From the NCBI GenBank assembly GCA_019426215.1, contig CM033392.1:35198814-35262813 (forward strand): a stretch of 64,000 bases of DNA. The letters are read 5' to 3'. The stretch is from Buddleja alternifolia. Taxonomy: Eukaryota; Streptophyta; Magnoliopsida; Lamiales; Scrophulariaceae. Under the pieces are notes generated by a model that was not told the origin of the DNA, made no database searches, and worked only from the letters and a program-made list of their open reading frames with translations. The position numbers and the translations under genes were made by a program. This document shows positions 11,400 through 22,923 of the stretch, in pieces; within the stretch, counting starts at the first letter, position 1, and each line of letters opens with the position of its first letter.

Positions 11400-12125
11400 A
11401 TGACCTTGATCTACCAAGTAGGGACCACCAAAACTCTCTTGAAGACATTGCTTTGGCCAGAGACTTTCTCGGTCATTTAGGTTACCCAACAGTATAGGAA
11501 AGTTTCAAGTAACCTACCTTGGATGGATCTCTTGTTGGTTTCATTTGCTTCATTGTACAACCGGACTACACCTAAAATATTCGATTTTGAGATTCTCATG
11601 GAACCATGGAATAGATCAAAGTGTAATGGGTTGCACACGTTGCAACCATGACATCTTAGGTCGTTGAGGATTAACCCCACACCTATGCAATCCTAGGATT
11701 CATAGTTCGACATGGAACCAACATGGAATCCTTTAATGTAGTTGTTCAATCCCATACTTTCCAAATACGGATCTTTATGCATGCACTGATCCTAAATCAT
11801 CGTCCATGGAACTAGGTACTCTTCCATGAGAATGTCATATACAAACAAGTCTTAATGAGACTGTGATACCCTTTTATCTCGCAGTCTCTATAACTTGGAA
11901 AGGGGTTTTAAGACCACAGACATCAAGAATACTCCACAGTACCCACCCCTTGTGCACGACCACTCCCAAGCCATAAGTTGATCCACGTGAACTTTATCTA
12001 AACTAATAAAAACGTAAAAGATAAAGAAACAAGTCAATATGTTTTATGGATAAAATTGAAGCCAAGACTATCATAGGTTTACAACCTAAAGTGAAGACAC
12101 TAGATGGCTCGTCGGACACCTAACA
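11400..12125 (-). mobile_element. Copia-type LTR fragment (reverse orientation)
   Basis: Read from 12125 on the minus strand it begins TGTTAGGTGTCCGACGAGCC, a TG start typical of copia LTRs, followed by AT-rich sequence and GGAAAGGGGTATCACAG-like text. It is a different family from the LTR at 9556. The inner end is not defined. The same sequence appears in C2 (about 31430-32178). Confidence 0.45.
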
Positions 12126-12319
12126 CTATCAATACTTGCTTGAGTTGGCTTTTGGAGTGGGATGGGGCGAGTCCAAGCATGAGATAATGATTTTATGGTG
12201 AAAATTTCAGTAACTTTAGACATCTTTTAAACCACTTTTTGTTTGATATTATTTTGTAATTTTAATATGATTACAATCCTTATGCAAAGGGCTTACAACC
12301 ATATACCATTTGTCCAAAA

Positions 12320-13690
12320 TGGAGCTAGTAGAGTCTGTGGCTCAAAATTATGACCCGGGTTTGTTGGGTTGGATATTTAGGGTATCCCCCTTCATCTTGA
12401 ATTAAAAAAAAAATAAGTTTTTGTACACATGGAAATACATATGGCTCTAAAAATAATAATATTTGAAATATTTTTAAATAATACTAGTTTGGAAATTATT
12501 TTTTCTAAGAGTAATATTTTGAAAAAAAAAATTGTGAATATAGAAAATAAGATTTGTAGAATATTTAAGATTTTAAAATTATAGTATTACCAGTTATAAT
12601 TCTTAATGCATTAAATATTTGGCATTGCGTAAAAGTGCCTAAAAAAGAACTTAAAATATGATCTTGCACATATGCAAAGTTACACGGAAACCTCTAAAAC
12701 TTGTTACCTTTTAACGTACTTCTGATTCATGTCAATTTTTTTAGGGAAAATTACACACAGACCCCCTCACTTATTAAGTAATAACCAAAACTCCCATTCA
12801 CTTATTAGAAATTACTAACACATCCCTTCAAGGGGTCTATTTGTAAGGTTTACAATGGTAAAATTATAAGAAGTGTTAAATCTACAAATGGTGTAATTGT
12901 TAAAAATCCTTAACATAAGGGGGTGTCTTAGTAATTTCCAATAAGTAAGAGGAAGTTTTGATAATTATAGAATCAATTAGGGAGTTTGTGTGTAAATTTC
13001 CCATTTTTTAAATATGATAAGCCAAATATTGTGCAACTGTGTTAAGATAACATCAAAAGAACAATCAAATTTCAGTGCGTGATATCAAGTATTCCACTAA
13101 AATATAAACAAAAAGTTGAGCAAAACAAATTATTGTTCAAGCTTTTATGAATTATTATCGAGATTTAAAATTGTGATCGAGCTTGATTAGTTCGTTGATC
13201 GAAGTGATCTCAAATGAGCTGAATACGAATCGAAGTCAAGTAGTTTGGTTGTTTTGACTTTTGGTTTTGCGCATATTTTTATATATTTTTTTACTATTTG
13301 AGTCGAGATCGAGGCGAGGTTAGAACATATTGAATATAAAACCATGTTCAAGTTTAATTTGATATATTAAACAACCCAGATCATACGAAATTTTAGTGAT
13401 CGATATGAAGTTGAGTGTCAAGTAACTTTGTTGGCCTTCCAATGCAATGAAGTAGGTCTCAATTGCCATAGTTTAATAGCAAATTTTCAATAGTTGAGTG
13501 GAAGAGGACATTGAGGGCGAGTTTTGGGGTTACAAATTTTGTGAAATTTACCCTCCCCTTATCAAAGTTCTAAACATGGTAACGCTGCACTAACTCAAAT
13601 CTCTGCTTCGTCTTGTCTAGTCAGTTAACCGTGAACCCCACCCCCCCAATAGTCGCATTTCATTTCCTACGCGCACACACACACACATAT
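12320..13690. repeat. Block A': inverted copy of the X8 upstream flank
   Basis: Reverse-complement homologue of 5450-6872. It starts inside a SINE (TGGAGCTAGTAGAGTCTGTGG, the head half missing) and ends in a CA microsatellite at 13672-13690, matching the GT run beside the X8 TATA box. The X8 coding exons are not included. Contains a long G/C homopolymer-rich stretch (CCCCACCCCCCC) at 13636-13647, as in A. Confidence 0.9.
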
Positions 13691-13949
13691 ATACTAGTAA
13701 ATGCCGTACACTCATTGCGTGTGCAAAATAAAAAAATTAAATTTTTTTTTAGTTAAAGTCAATTTGATAATTTCTTTTTTACCAAAATCAATTAAATAAG
13801 ATATAAAGAAGATGGTAGGAAAAAAAGGGTATGGAAGAGAAAAGGAAAATAAATGTGATATATAAAGATAATATGAGAGAAAATAGGATAGAGAATAAAA
13901 TTTAAAGGAAAAATGAAAGGTATTTGGGACACTTGTCAAATTTTGAGTG
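13691..13949. other. Short AT-rich segment interrupted by element 1 (continues 27841-27930)
   Basis: Begins TACTAGTAAATGCCGTACACTC with ATTGCGTGTGC; the piece on the other side of element 1 ends in CTCTATATAATAGTATAAAC. Joined in the mind they make a ~350-bp stretch with loosely complementary ends, which could be a small non-autonomous DNA element into which element 1 inserted. Family not established. Confidence 0.35.
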
Positions 13950-15518
13950 TGTTAGGAATTTCATGTTAGATGTTTTGATGATGACAATTAGGATTTTATG
14001 TTAGACCCCAAAATATCTAAGTTTGATTTTAGTAGAAATCTTGTATAAGCTCCGAAGCGTTAGAATTGTAATAGGCTTTATAAGCTTTAACTCATTTCTG
14101 TTCTAGATTGTTAGGCTAAGTACTTTTAGACTGAGCGTCTGATAATTTTTGAGTGTGCTTATCAGTAGTTAAGTTTGAAGACTCAAGCGCCTGAAGTCTG
14201 AATGGAGATGAAGATTCCAAGCGTCTAAATGACCAGCTATATCAAGCGTCACTTATAGGACAGAAGTAATTCAAAAATGAATGAGCGTCTATCAAATGAC
14301 TGATTTTACCAGAATTTATTTCTAAGTCCAGAAGGAGTTTAAAGCAAATATTCACAGTGCATTAAATGCCAACGGGCATTTAATTCAAATGCATTAAATG
14401 TTGATAAGAGCATTAAATGTGATAAGATCTTTCGGACGTACGGAGAAGCCACCCTATTGGACTGTCAACTATTCACAGACTGCAGCACCAACTTTTGTGC
14501 AGCAGATTTTCAGGAAAAATGATAAAATCTGTTGACTCGCGGAAGTGAGACACACGCGCCTGTGCATGTGCCAAACGGACACTTTTTCCAAGAATGCCTA
14601 TAAATAGGACTTCAACAACAAGTCAAAACATCGATCAATTCCAAGCCAAATTGTTGTTGCATTGAAGTCTCATTCCTTAAACTCTCAGAAAAGCCAGAAT
14701 ATTCAAGAAAACATTCTCTTTGCTTTTCTTCAATTCCTGAGACAATCAACCAATATGTCAAACATTCTTTTCGAAGAAACCTACATTACTATTGAGATAT
14801 TTTCAGTTGTTTGAACTTCATCAAAATCAAACAAACCGTGTAGAAAAACCCCATCCAAGCCTCGCGATCTGTGTGAAGTCGAAGTTGGATACTTGCATTA
14901 TTTTTGGGTGAAAGAAGCAAGGGGATTGAAGTGATTTGGAGCAGAAATCTGTGTGATCAAGGATCTCAAGTCATCGACATCCATCTCTTCCTAATTTGTA
15001 GAAGTTCTGTATGATTCCTTGAGAATCATTTTAGTGGATTGCCTCCAAGTGTTCAAAGAGAAGAAGGACGTAGTTGGGATTACACTACCCAACGAACCTC
15101 ACAATTATTGTGTTATTTACTTTGCAGTTAATTTTCTTATTATCATATCATTGCATAAATTGATTAAGTAAAACACAATCAAACGCTAAGCAACTAAAAT
15201 ACTTTCTGTGACGCTAAAGCTTTGAGAGAGGAAGACTCCAAAATCATTTCGCTGTGCTAACATTGATCAAAGAAATGAACGCTTAAACCTATTTGGTTAA
15301 AGTATTCAAATCTTAAAGTCTAAGTTAACTTTCTAAAATAGTCTTCATTAGACGCTCAGCCGAAGCGTCTATATTTCAAGTAAACGCTTAGTCAAGCGTC
15401 TACATTTCAAGCGTCCAAAACTATTTTAATACGAATCTTTTTGAAGTCAAAGAAGACTTTAGGGTCTATTCAACCCCCCCCCCTTCTAGACCATTTCGTA
15501 TGCCACTTAGAACGAACA
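13950..15518 (+). repeat. 5' LTR of element 1
   Basis: Length 1569 bp, TG start and GAACA end. Contains a C homopolymer at 15474-15483 and nine AGCGTC/GACGCT hexamers by hand count. TATAAATAGGA at about 14600 is a likely TATA box, giving U3/R/U5 order. Compared with the 3' LTR, differences are mostly C/T and G/A exchanges at CpG sites plus small indels. Confidence 0.92.
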
Positions 15519-15534
15519 AGTGGTATCAGAGCGG
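15519..15534 (+). promoter_or_regulatory. Primer-binding site of element 1 (tRNA-iMet)
   Basis: TGGTATCAGAGC at 15521-15532, two bases after the LTR end, is the standard plant copia PBS complementary to the 3' end of initiator methionine tRNA. Confidence 0.93.
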
Positions 15535-15614
15535 TGAAAGTTGAAATTTTAAAATTTCCAAGTGTAATAGCTTGTTTAGATCCTTTTCAAATCTAGTTGC
15601 TTTAAATTTTATTG

Positions 15615-17826
15615 ATGACATTTTCTAAAGTTCTTAAGTTGACTGAGTCAAACTATGACTCATGGAAGGTCAAAGCTTTTACATACCTTTGCTCATGTGA
15701 TGATGGAATGTGCGATATTATTTCAGATGGGCCAATACAAATTCTAACGGTTATTACCAGAGCGCCTGGAGCCACGGAAGAAACTCCATATGGCTATGTT
15801 GAGAAGCATAAACAAGAGTGGTCCACTGATGAGCGTTGAAGAGCAAATTTGGATAATGTTGGTTGTAACGCTCTATATACGGCTATTGGTGATAATGACA
15901 ATTTATTCAACAAAATCAAATCATGTAATACTACTAAAGAAATTTGGGATAAGTTGGTCATAATCTGTGGTGGCTCAGCTCAGATAAAGGAAAATAAACT
16001 CTTCATTGCTAAACAAAAGTTCAACAGTTTTAAGATGTTACTAACGAGACACTAGAACAATTGGACATAAAATTCACAGCTCTCGTTACAGAACTTACAT
16101 CGTTGGGAATGGACTTACAAAACAGAGAGATGGTGGTTAAAATTTTCAGAAGTCTACTTAGTAGATTCTTGATGAAGACAACAGCAATGAGAGAATCAAA
16201 TATGTTAGATCTTCAACTCCAGAAGATGCCTTTTCAGAACTCAAGGCATTTGAGTTTGAGTTGAATTCAGCAAGTAATGTTGTGAGTAGTCCGGTAATTG
16301 AGTCTGGAGCACTCGTAGCATCAATCAAGGGTAAATCAGGTAATAAGGGAAAGGTTTCAGATATTAGCGAGGAAGAGGAGTTGGCTCTACTGAATAGATT
16401 TAGGAAGTTTTTGAGATATGAAAAGAAAGGAAAAGGTTCCAGCAAACAAGGACAAAGTTCATATCAAGCGCCTGCTCCAATACATCAACAGTTTCAAGCG
16501 CCTCAGTATTCTGTTCCTACACCCCAAGCACCTATTCAGTACCAAGCGTCTGCTCAAAATCTCTCAGTGCCAGTGGTCTCAAAACCACACAATGCAAGGT
16601 TGACAAATGAACTAAAGATGAAAACTAATCTTTGTTATAATTGCAGGAAACCAGGGCACTACCAGGTAAATTTCCCTTATCCAAATGTATCCAAGCCCTC
16701 AAGGCAGGATTACGTGGATAGAAACCAATTCAGGAGCGACCTTCGCCAATAAGGTTTGCTAGCGAAATTAGAACCAGCGTCCGCTCCTGAAGATTTGGAG
16801 TCTTCAGAGGAAAGTAGTGATGATGATGAACCAGTGGATGACTCAGCGCTTATCTGTCTCATGGCCAGAGATGATGAAGCTTCCCCTGAGGTAAACACTG
16901 AATTATCTCTTCCTCTCTCTTATGAAGAATTACTTGACAAAGTCAAAGAATATTACAATGATTGTCAAGATGCCGCTAAATTATACCAAAATCACTTTGA
17001 TATCATTTCATCGCTCACAAGTGATAAAGTAACGCTCAAATCAGAATTGCGAATCCAGCAACAATGCATTGAGAAAAACCAATCGCTTGAGAGTGAAATA
17101 ATCCAGTTGAATAGTGATCTTGATATAATAGTCAAGAGATAAGCTAAGTTGATTGCTAGACTTGCTAAATTAGAACAGTTCATCTCATCATTGTCTAAAG
17201 CGTCAAGAAAGCTAGACACTATGACTGAGGTAACAAGATTATTTGGTGAAAAGACCGATTTAGGATGCAATAAATTGGGTAAACAACCAAATAAACCTAA
17301 TGTTACGACAAACAACAAAGGAAAGGGTGTTTTCTTTGTTGAAGAAGGTTCACAAAATCAAACACATGTTGAACCAAGCGACAATGGTACGAGGCCAAAT
17401 GAGAAGGCCAAAGCTGACTCAGGCAAGGGTAAGGTAAAGGTAAATGATTCGCAAAGACGGGTTCATCCAAACGCACAAAAGGCTAAGGATAAATCTAACC
17501 ACTGTGAATCAAGCGCTAAGCGTCAAGCACCAAAAGTGCACCCTAAGCCAGTGCGCAGGAAATACCAGCATCAATATCCACAATGGTCTAAATCATATTA
17601 TCGCTACTATGATGATTATGATTATGACTATGATTACAATTATTATTATAATCGAGGATATTACTATACACCCAAAAAGCACACACAACACAATGTGAAA
17701 CCTAAGAAGGCCAGTATTCCTACAATGAAGACTAGGCAAATATGGGTTCCTAAAGTTCTAATTCAAACTAACAATGCTACTAATGTTGAAGGACCCAAGC
17801 AACAATGGGTACCTAAACAGAAATAG
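15615..17826 (+). pseudogene. gag: gag of element 1, broken
   Basis: ATG at 15615 gives MTFSKVLKLTESNYDSWKVK, the usual copia gag start. Stops at 15837 and 16053 and a frame change near 16055 split the N-terminal part; from 16261 one frame runs to 17826 with stops near 16750 and 17140. A zinc knuckle at 16630-16680 reads CYNCRKPGHYQVNF: the CX2CX4HX4C pattern has lost its last Cys (Phe). The C-terminal part is acidic then basic, with a Tyr/Asp-rich tract (17585-17670) and two WVPK motifs close to the end (17743-17823), typical of SIRE gag. Structural capsid/nucleocapsid role; not functional here. Confidence 0.85.
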
Positions 17827-18160
17827 AACTTCTCTTCTGATTGTAGGTACCTAGAGCTAAAGCCGATACATCTGTTTGGTACTTCGATAGTGGATCGCTA
17901 AGGCACATGACTGGTTCCAAAGATCTATTGATCAACTATCGAGTCGCCAACGGTCCTCAGGTTGTATTTGGTGACAACTCCAAAGGTAAAACCAAAGGTA
18001 TAGGTACTGTGTATAGGGGGAACATCATGATAAGTGATGTTTATTATGTTGAGGGTCTAAAGCACAATTTATTAAGCATAAGTCAATTTTGTGATAAAGG
18101 CTTTGAAGTCATATTCTCGAGCGACTGTTGCTAAATAAATGACGCTAAGACTAAGTCTAA
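17827..18160 (+). pseudogene. pol: Retropepsin-like protease region of element 1
   Basis: About 17875-17905 reads WYFDSGSLRHMTG, the copia protease active-site block with the catalytic D-S-G intact. It continues through the VVFGDNSKGKTKGIGTV and LLSISQFCDKGF blocks, which mark the end of the protease domain. A TAA stop at about 18132 interrupts the polyprotein before the integrase. Confidence 0.85.
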
Positions 18161-19139
18161 ATTGAAAGGAAAAAGAACAAACAACGTATATTTGGTAGAT
18201 TGGGGTTCAACACTTGATAACAACCCAACATGTTTTGTTGCTAAAAATGAATCTAAAACGGGTTGGTTATGGCATAGAAAAATGTATCACCTCAACTTTA
18301 AGACAATCTCTCAGCTTATAAATCTAAATCTTGTAGAGGGATTACCAAAAGGACCATTTCATAAGGATCATCTTTGTGACGCTTGTCAAATGGGAAAACA
18401 AGTCAAACCATCTTTCAAGAGAAAACCTCATCTATCTACCTCTAGAATACTTGAACTACTTCACATGGATCTGTTTGGACCTGTTCAAACGATCAGTGTG
18501 AGCGGCAAAAAGTATACTTTGGTGATAGTAGACGATTTCTCTCGATTTACTTAAGTGGAATTTCTTTCATCCAAAGATGAGACATGTGACAATTTAACAA
18601 CGCTTATTCAGCAACTTCAAACATTGAAAAATCTTAAGGTTGCAAGAATAAGAAGCGATCACGGTACTGAGTTTACTAACAAGATTGTTGAGAAGTTTTG
18701 TACAGAGAATGGAATACATCATGAGTATTCAGCTCCCAGAACTCCCCAACAGAATGGTGTTGCTGAGCGCCGGAACAGAACGCTCAAAGAAGCCGCCAGG
18801 ACGATGTTAGTAGAGTCCAAGATTGCTCCTAGGTTTTGGGCCGAAGCGATCAACACTGCTTGTTATACTCAAAACCGTTGCATGATCAACAAACAGCATG
18901 GAAAAACTCCATATGAACTACGGAAGGGACGTAAGCCAAATGTTTCATACTTTCCCGTCTTTGGTTCTAAATGTTTTATCCATAATAATGGATCCCAATG
19001 CCTAAAGACATTTGATCCTAAAGCGGATGAGGGAATCTTTCTAGGCTACGCCAAGAATGGAAAGAATTTTCGCATCCTAAACAAGATCAAATCGAAGGTT
19101 GAGGAATCTATTCATGTTGTTTTTGATGATGCTAACTAA
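18161..19139 (+). pseudogene. pol: Integrase region of element 1
   Basis: Pre-integrase zinc-binding H-H-C-C residues are visible: GWLWHRKMYHLN and LCDACQMGK. The catalytic core shows HMDLFGP, RSDHGTEF and [13 protein letters not shown], the D,D,E set of Ty1/copia integrases. A stop at 18552-18554 falls inside the core just after VDDFSRFT, and the stretch ends at a stop at 19137. The C-terminal part has GYAKNGKNFRILN, the usual GY-x-FRV-like motif. Confidence 0.88.
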
Positions 19140-19157
19140 GAGCCGAGTAAGGTTAAT

Positions 19158-20640
19158 ATGAATGATGTAGGAGTTGAAGATCTGTGTCATCAAGCATCTA
19201 AGATTACCATTGATGATGATAGTGACGACGATGATGAGATCTCAGTGCCACCTCCTAAGATTACTCATGAGATTACTTTGGATAACGATGTAAGAATTGC
19301 TGATGATCATGAAGAGAGTGATCATCAAGAGCAAACAAGAATCAGTGAACTTGAAGCGCCTACGCAAGAGGGTAGTCAAGCGTCTGATCGTCAAGCGCCT
19401 GATCGTCAAGCGCCTGTTCAACCTCTTAACCCGTTCCAACCAGATAGACTATGGCTGCGTGATCATCCACTTGAGCAGATTATCGAAGATATTGGAGTGC
19501 CTGTTAGGACTAGAGCCACTACATTCAATGAGGCTATGTTCGCAAGCTTTCGATCTCAAATGGAACCTAAAATAGTGGATGAAACGCTAAGCGATCCAAG
19601 TTGGATTGAAGCCATGCAAGATGAGCTAAATCAACTTCAGCGTAGTAAGGTTTGGACACTAGTACCAAGGCCAACTCACCAAGGAGTTATTAGAACTAGA
19701 TGGGTTTATAGAAACAAGATGGATGAGAATGGCACTGTGATAAGGAACAAGGCCAGACTCGTAGCTCAAGGATATTGCCAAGAAGAGGGTATTGAATTTG
19801 ATGAGACATATGCTCCTGTCGCCCGTCTTGAAGCAATTTGTATGTTTCTAGTGTATGCATCGTTCAACAAGTTTACGGTGTATCAGATGGACATGAAGAG
19901 TGCCTTCCTGAATGGTAAACTCCAAGAAGAGGTATATGTGGAGCAACCACCAGGATTCATCAACAACCATGGTAAGGGTATGGTCTACAAATTAAATAAA
20001 GTGCTTTATGGACTTAACCAAGCACCCCGAGCATGATATGATACTCTCTCTATTTTCCTTATTGGTAAAGGCTTTTCAAAAGGCAGCGTTGATACAACGT
20101 TATTTAAAATTACCAATGACGAAGATATTTTCTTAGTCCAAATTTATGTTGATGATATTATATTTGGTTCTACTAACAAGCGGTCTGTGTGAGAAATTTT
20201 CAAAAATGATGCAAGAACAATTTGAAATGAGCATGATGGGTGAATTAACTTTCTTAGGATTACAAATTAAACAACTCCCTAATGGCATATTTATTAACCA
20301 AGCTAAATATATAAGAGATAGATTAAGAAATTTGGTATGGAAAATGCATCATATTCAAAAATTCCAATGAGCCAACCGCTTAAGTTAGATAAATATGAAA
20401 GTGGGAAGAAAGTTGATATCACTAACTATAGAGGTATCATTGGATCACTTCTTTATCTTACTGCTAGTCTACCTGATATTATGTTTTTGGTATGCATGTG
20501 TGCACGATTTCAAGCTGATCTTAAAGAGTCACACTTAATTGCTGCCAAGAAGATCCTTAAATACCTAAAAGGCACACAAAATGTGGGCTTATGGTATCCA
20601 AGAGACTCTCCTTTTGAACTAATTGGTTACTCAGTGCAGA
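19158..20640 (+). pseudogene. pol: Reverse transcriptase region of element 1
   Basis: An acidic linker with three DRQA(S/P)-type units (19375-19420) precedes the RT domain. The RT shows [55 protein letters not shown] and VYVEQPPGF; a stop at about 20034 falls where QAPRAWYD is expected. The YVDD catalytic box is at 20146-20157. A frame change follows within 40 bp, then FLGLQIKQ and RGIIGSLLYLTASLPDI continue to 20640. Inactive. Confidence 0.9.
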
Positions 20641-21088
20641 TTTTGCAGGTTGCAAAATAGACCGTAAGAGTACTAGTGGTACATGTCAATTTCTAGGTGA
20701 TAGGTTAATTTCATGGCATAGTAAGAAACAACAATCCATAGCTACCTCCACAGCCGAAGCTGAGTATGTAGCTGCAGGAAGTTGTTGTGCATAAGTGTTA
20801 TGGATGAGGCAACAACTTAGAGATTATGGAATAATCCTAGGTCCAACCCCTTTTCATTGTGATAACCAAAGCGCTCTAGCCATGACTCAAAATCCTGTTC
20901 TTCATTCCAGAACCAAACATATTGACATTAGATACCATTTCCTTCGTGACCATGTTCAAAAGAAAGATATCTCCATGCACTTTATTGGAACTGACAAACA
21001 ATTGGCAGATATCTTCACTAAAGCGCTAAATGAACAACATTTTCTCACTTTGAGAAGTGAATTAGGTATGATTGATTTAAATGCTTAA
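20641..21088 (+). pseudogene. pol: RNase H region of element 1 and end of pol
   Basis: Out of frame with the previous part, the sequence continues with a GCKIDRKSTSG block, then the TSTAEAEYVAAG block that carries the catalytic Glu. It then reads HCDNQSALAMTQNPVLHSRT, KHIDIRYHFLRD and LADIFTKAL, the standard copia RNase H end. A stop (TAA for the CCA-x position) sits at about 20792. The reading frame ends at 21086-21088. Confidence 0.88.
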
Positions 21089-21891
21089 TCATCGTGCATC
21101 ATATTTTATTAGACATATAATTTAGGGGGAATCCACTTTATTTATGTCGAAAAGATCTTTAAAAAGTTGTTACAAGTTATCAAATTTAAGAGGAATCTTA
21201 AAATTGTACTTGGTACATATCTGAAAGCATCAATGATCAAAAAAAAAAAAAACTTTCATATGCATGATCATCAACGCTCAGAATTATTTATGCATAATAT
21301 GTTGATGCTCAAGTATAAAATGATTTTGATCTCAAGCGTCAATATAAATTCTACAAGTGATAAGTATTAAGCGTTGACCATATTCCACTCAATACTTAAT
21401 ATAAAATTGTTCATCAAACTCATGCATAAATTTTACATGCCTCTTGAAGTAGTAGATAGATTCAATAGTCTATGTTGTACTCTATCTACACTCTTTCATC
21501 ACATCAAATTGGCGGGTAATCAAAACTTTTCAAAATGACGGTTCAGATATAACACGTGTCTATGTACGTGTCAGTGTGCCATCAGGCGCGTGTGCTACAC
21601 TCTGAAAATCCCAAACATTTTAAAACTTTAACTCGGATGTCAAATCTTTATATATGGGAGTTACCAAATGTAACTTCTCTCTCTTACACAAAACTCGCAT
21701 CCGCAGTTAAAACTATTTATGGCTGAGATTAAATAGCTTTACACGTGTCTACATCCTATTGAAACGAGAGAACACAAGTTTCAAAATTATCCTTCTGTGT
21801 CATTTAAAACACAATTACTCTGCAAATTTTACTCTCTCTCTCTCTCTCTCTCAAAGCAAAAAAAAAATCTCAGTTCATCTCTTTCACTAAA
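21089..21891 (+). other. Spacer between pol and the 3' ORF of element 1
   Basis: Non-coding AT-rich stretch with TTTAGGGGGA (a possible extra PPT-like run) at 21121, TATATATGGGAG at 21649, a (CT)n run at 21833-21853 and a purine-poor leader ending in the ATG at 21892. In SIRE-type elements the region after pol is thought to be expressed separately; the CT-rich leader would fit, but this is inference. Confidence 0.5.
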
Positions 21892-22923
21892 ATGGCACCA
21901 AAGAAATCTTCTTCTGCTTCTGCCGAGCCTACCATCAAGGTTACTGAGGGCCTTGTTATCGACTGCAAATTTCTTTATGAGCAACCTCAGATCAACCTAA
22001 CTAATATGATGGATCTGGTAACAAAGGCTAGGCTCAAAACTTTCTTAATACAATACTCCTACCTGTTTCCAATGGAAGTCGACACCTTCTGGAAGACTGC
22101 TAAACTATCCGCAGACAAGAAGTCTATCTTTTGTCTTATTCCTCTATCCAAGAAGGAGTCACCCAAGGAATTTGTACTGTCTGCCGCCTCCATTGCCAAG
22201 AACTTTAATCTTCCAAATGAGGGTGAGGCATTGGATTGCGTTACTTTAGAACAAATCAAGGAAGCATGGAATACTATGAGTGCTTATGATGCTGTACCAT
22301 ACAAACAACACTTTGAAAAGAAAGAATTGGTTTCCAAATACCGACTGATGTCTGATTTCTGCAGCCAGATTATAGAATGCAGAGTGGGTACCTTTGATAA
22401 GGTGAACCCAATGCAATTTCAGATGATGACGGCGATACTCCTCAACATCAAGATCAACTGGAGTGAGTATGTTTTTGGAAGGTTTCGGGACTGTTTAAGC
22501 TCCCCAAAAAAACCTTATGGGCTTATTTTGAGCAATCTATTGTATCGATCAGAGTGTGTCTACTCGTCTGGTCAACCGTTGAATAAGGCTAAGTTGCTGG
22601 GAAGAAGGATTCTGAATAATCTTTTCAATCCTCCCAAAGTTGGTGGTGCTGCTAGACCACTATCTGAACGTCTGGAAGTACGTCAAGCGTCTGATGAGGA
22701 AGCTGAGCGTCCAGTTCCAAAAGAAGCCGTGAAGAGTTCGGCTGCTACTAAGAAGAGGGCTCCCAGAAAGCCCAAAGTTCAAGCTGTTCCTTCTCCTCAA
22801 AAGGATGATGAGGAAACTGATGAAGATGCAGAGGACAAAATACCTCTCATCAAGCGGAGGAAGCTGGAAGGTATAATTAAACAAATCGACTTTGAGGAAC
22901 CAGCTGCTGCTCCTCCCACTTAA
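21892..22923 (+). pseudogene. Extra 3' ORF of element 1, N-terminal intact part (343 codons), unknown function
   Basis: Opens MAPKKSSSASAEPTIKVTEG after a CT-rich leader and stays open for 343 codons, the longest frame in the window. Residues about 40-200 are globular. The order MEVDTFWKTAKLS, then a strand-like CLIPLSKKES, then FVLSAASIAKNFNLPNEGE has the same layout as Transposase_32-type ORFs elsewhere in this window (EFY-x2-A, RG-x-V, then a helix ending LGLP), though identity is low. Residues 240-343 are charged and low-complexity (AEDKIPLIKRRKL could be a nuclear signal). No transmembrane segment that would support an envelope role is seen. Not recognised as a named family. Confidence 0.6.

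Larger units (their letters stand above)
7109..12319. repeat. Block C1: ~5.2-kb block repeated in direct orientation at 27931-33230
   Basis: From AAACTAGTTTTATACC to CCATTTGTCCAAAA the sequence matches C2 nearly base for base outside indels. C1 has about 735 bp (roughly 10183-10918) that C2 lacks; C2 has about 860 bp (roughly 32225-33085) that C1 lacks. The content is a SINE, intergenic AT-rich DNA and LTR-like fragments. No intact gene. A short island of higher complexity at 8595-8745 (a WYSNFCSENAPSVFRSGQ frame on +, or an open frame on -) is kept in both copies but I do not recognise it. Confidence 0.9.

Noticed and set aside
11477..11680. 67-codon frame (and its 89-codon counterpart at 31468-31737) as a conserved gene
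   Set aside because: Present in both C copies only because the block is duplicated; it lies in LTR-like sequence and the frame lengths differ.
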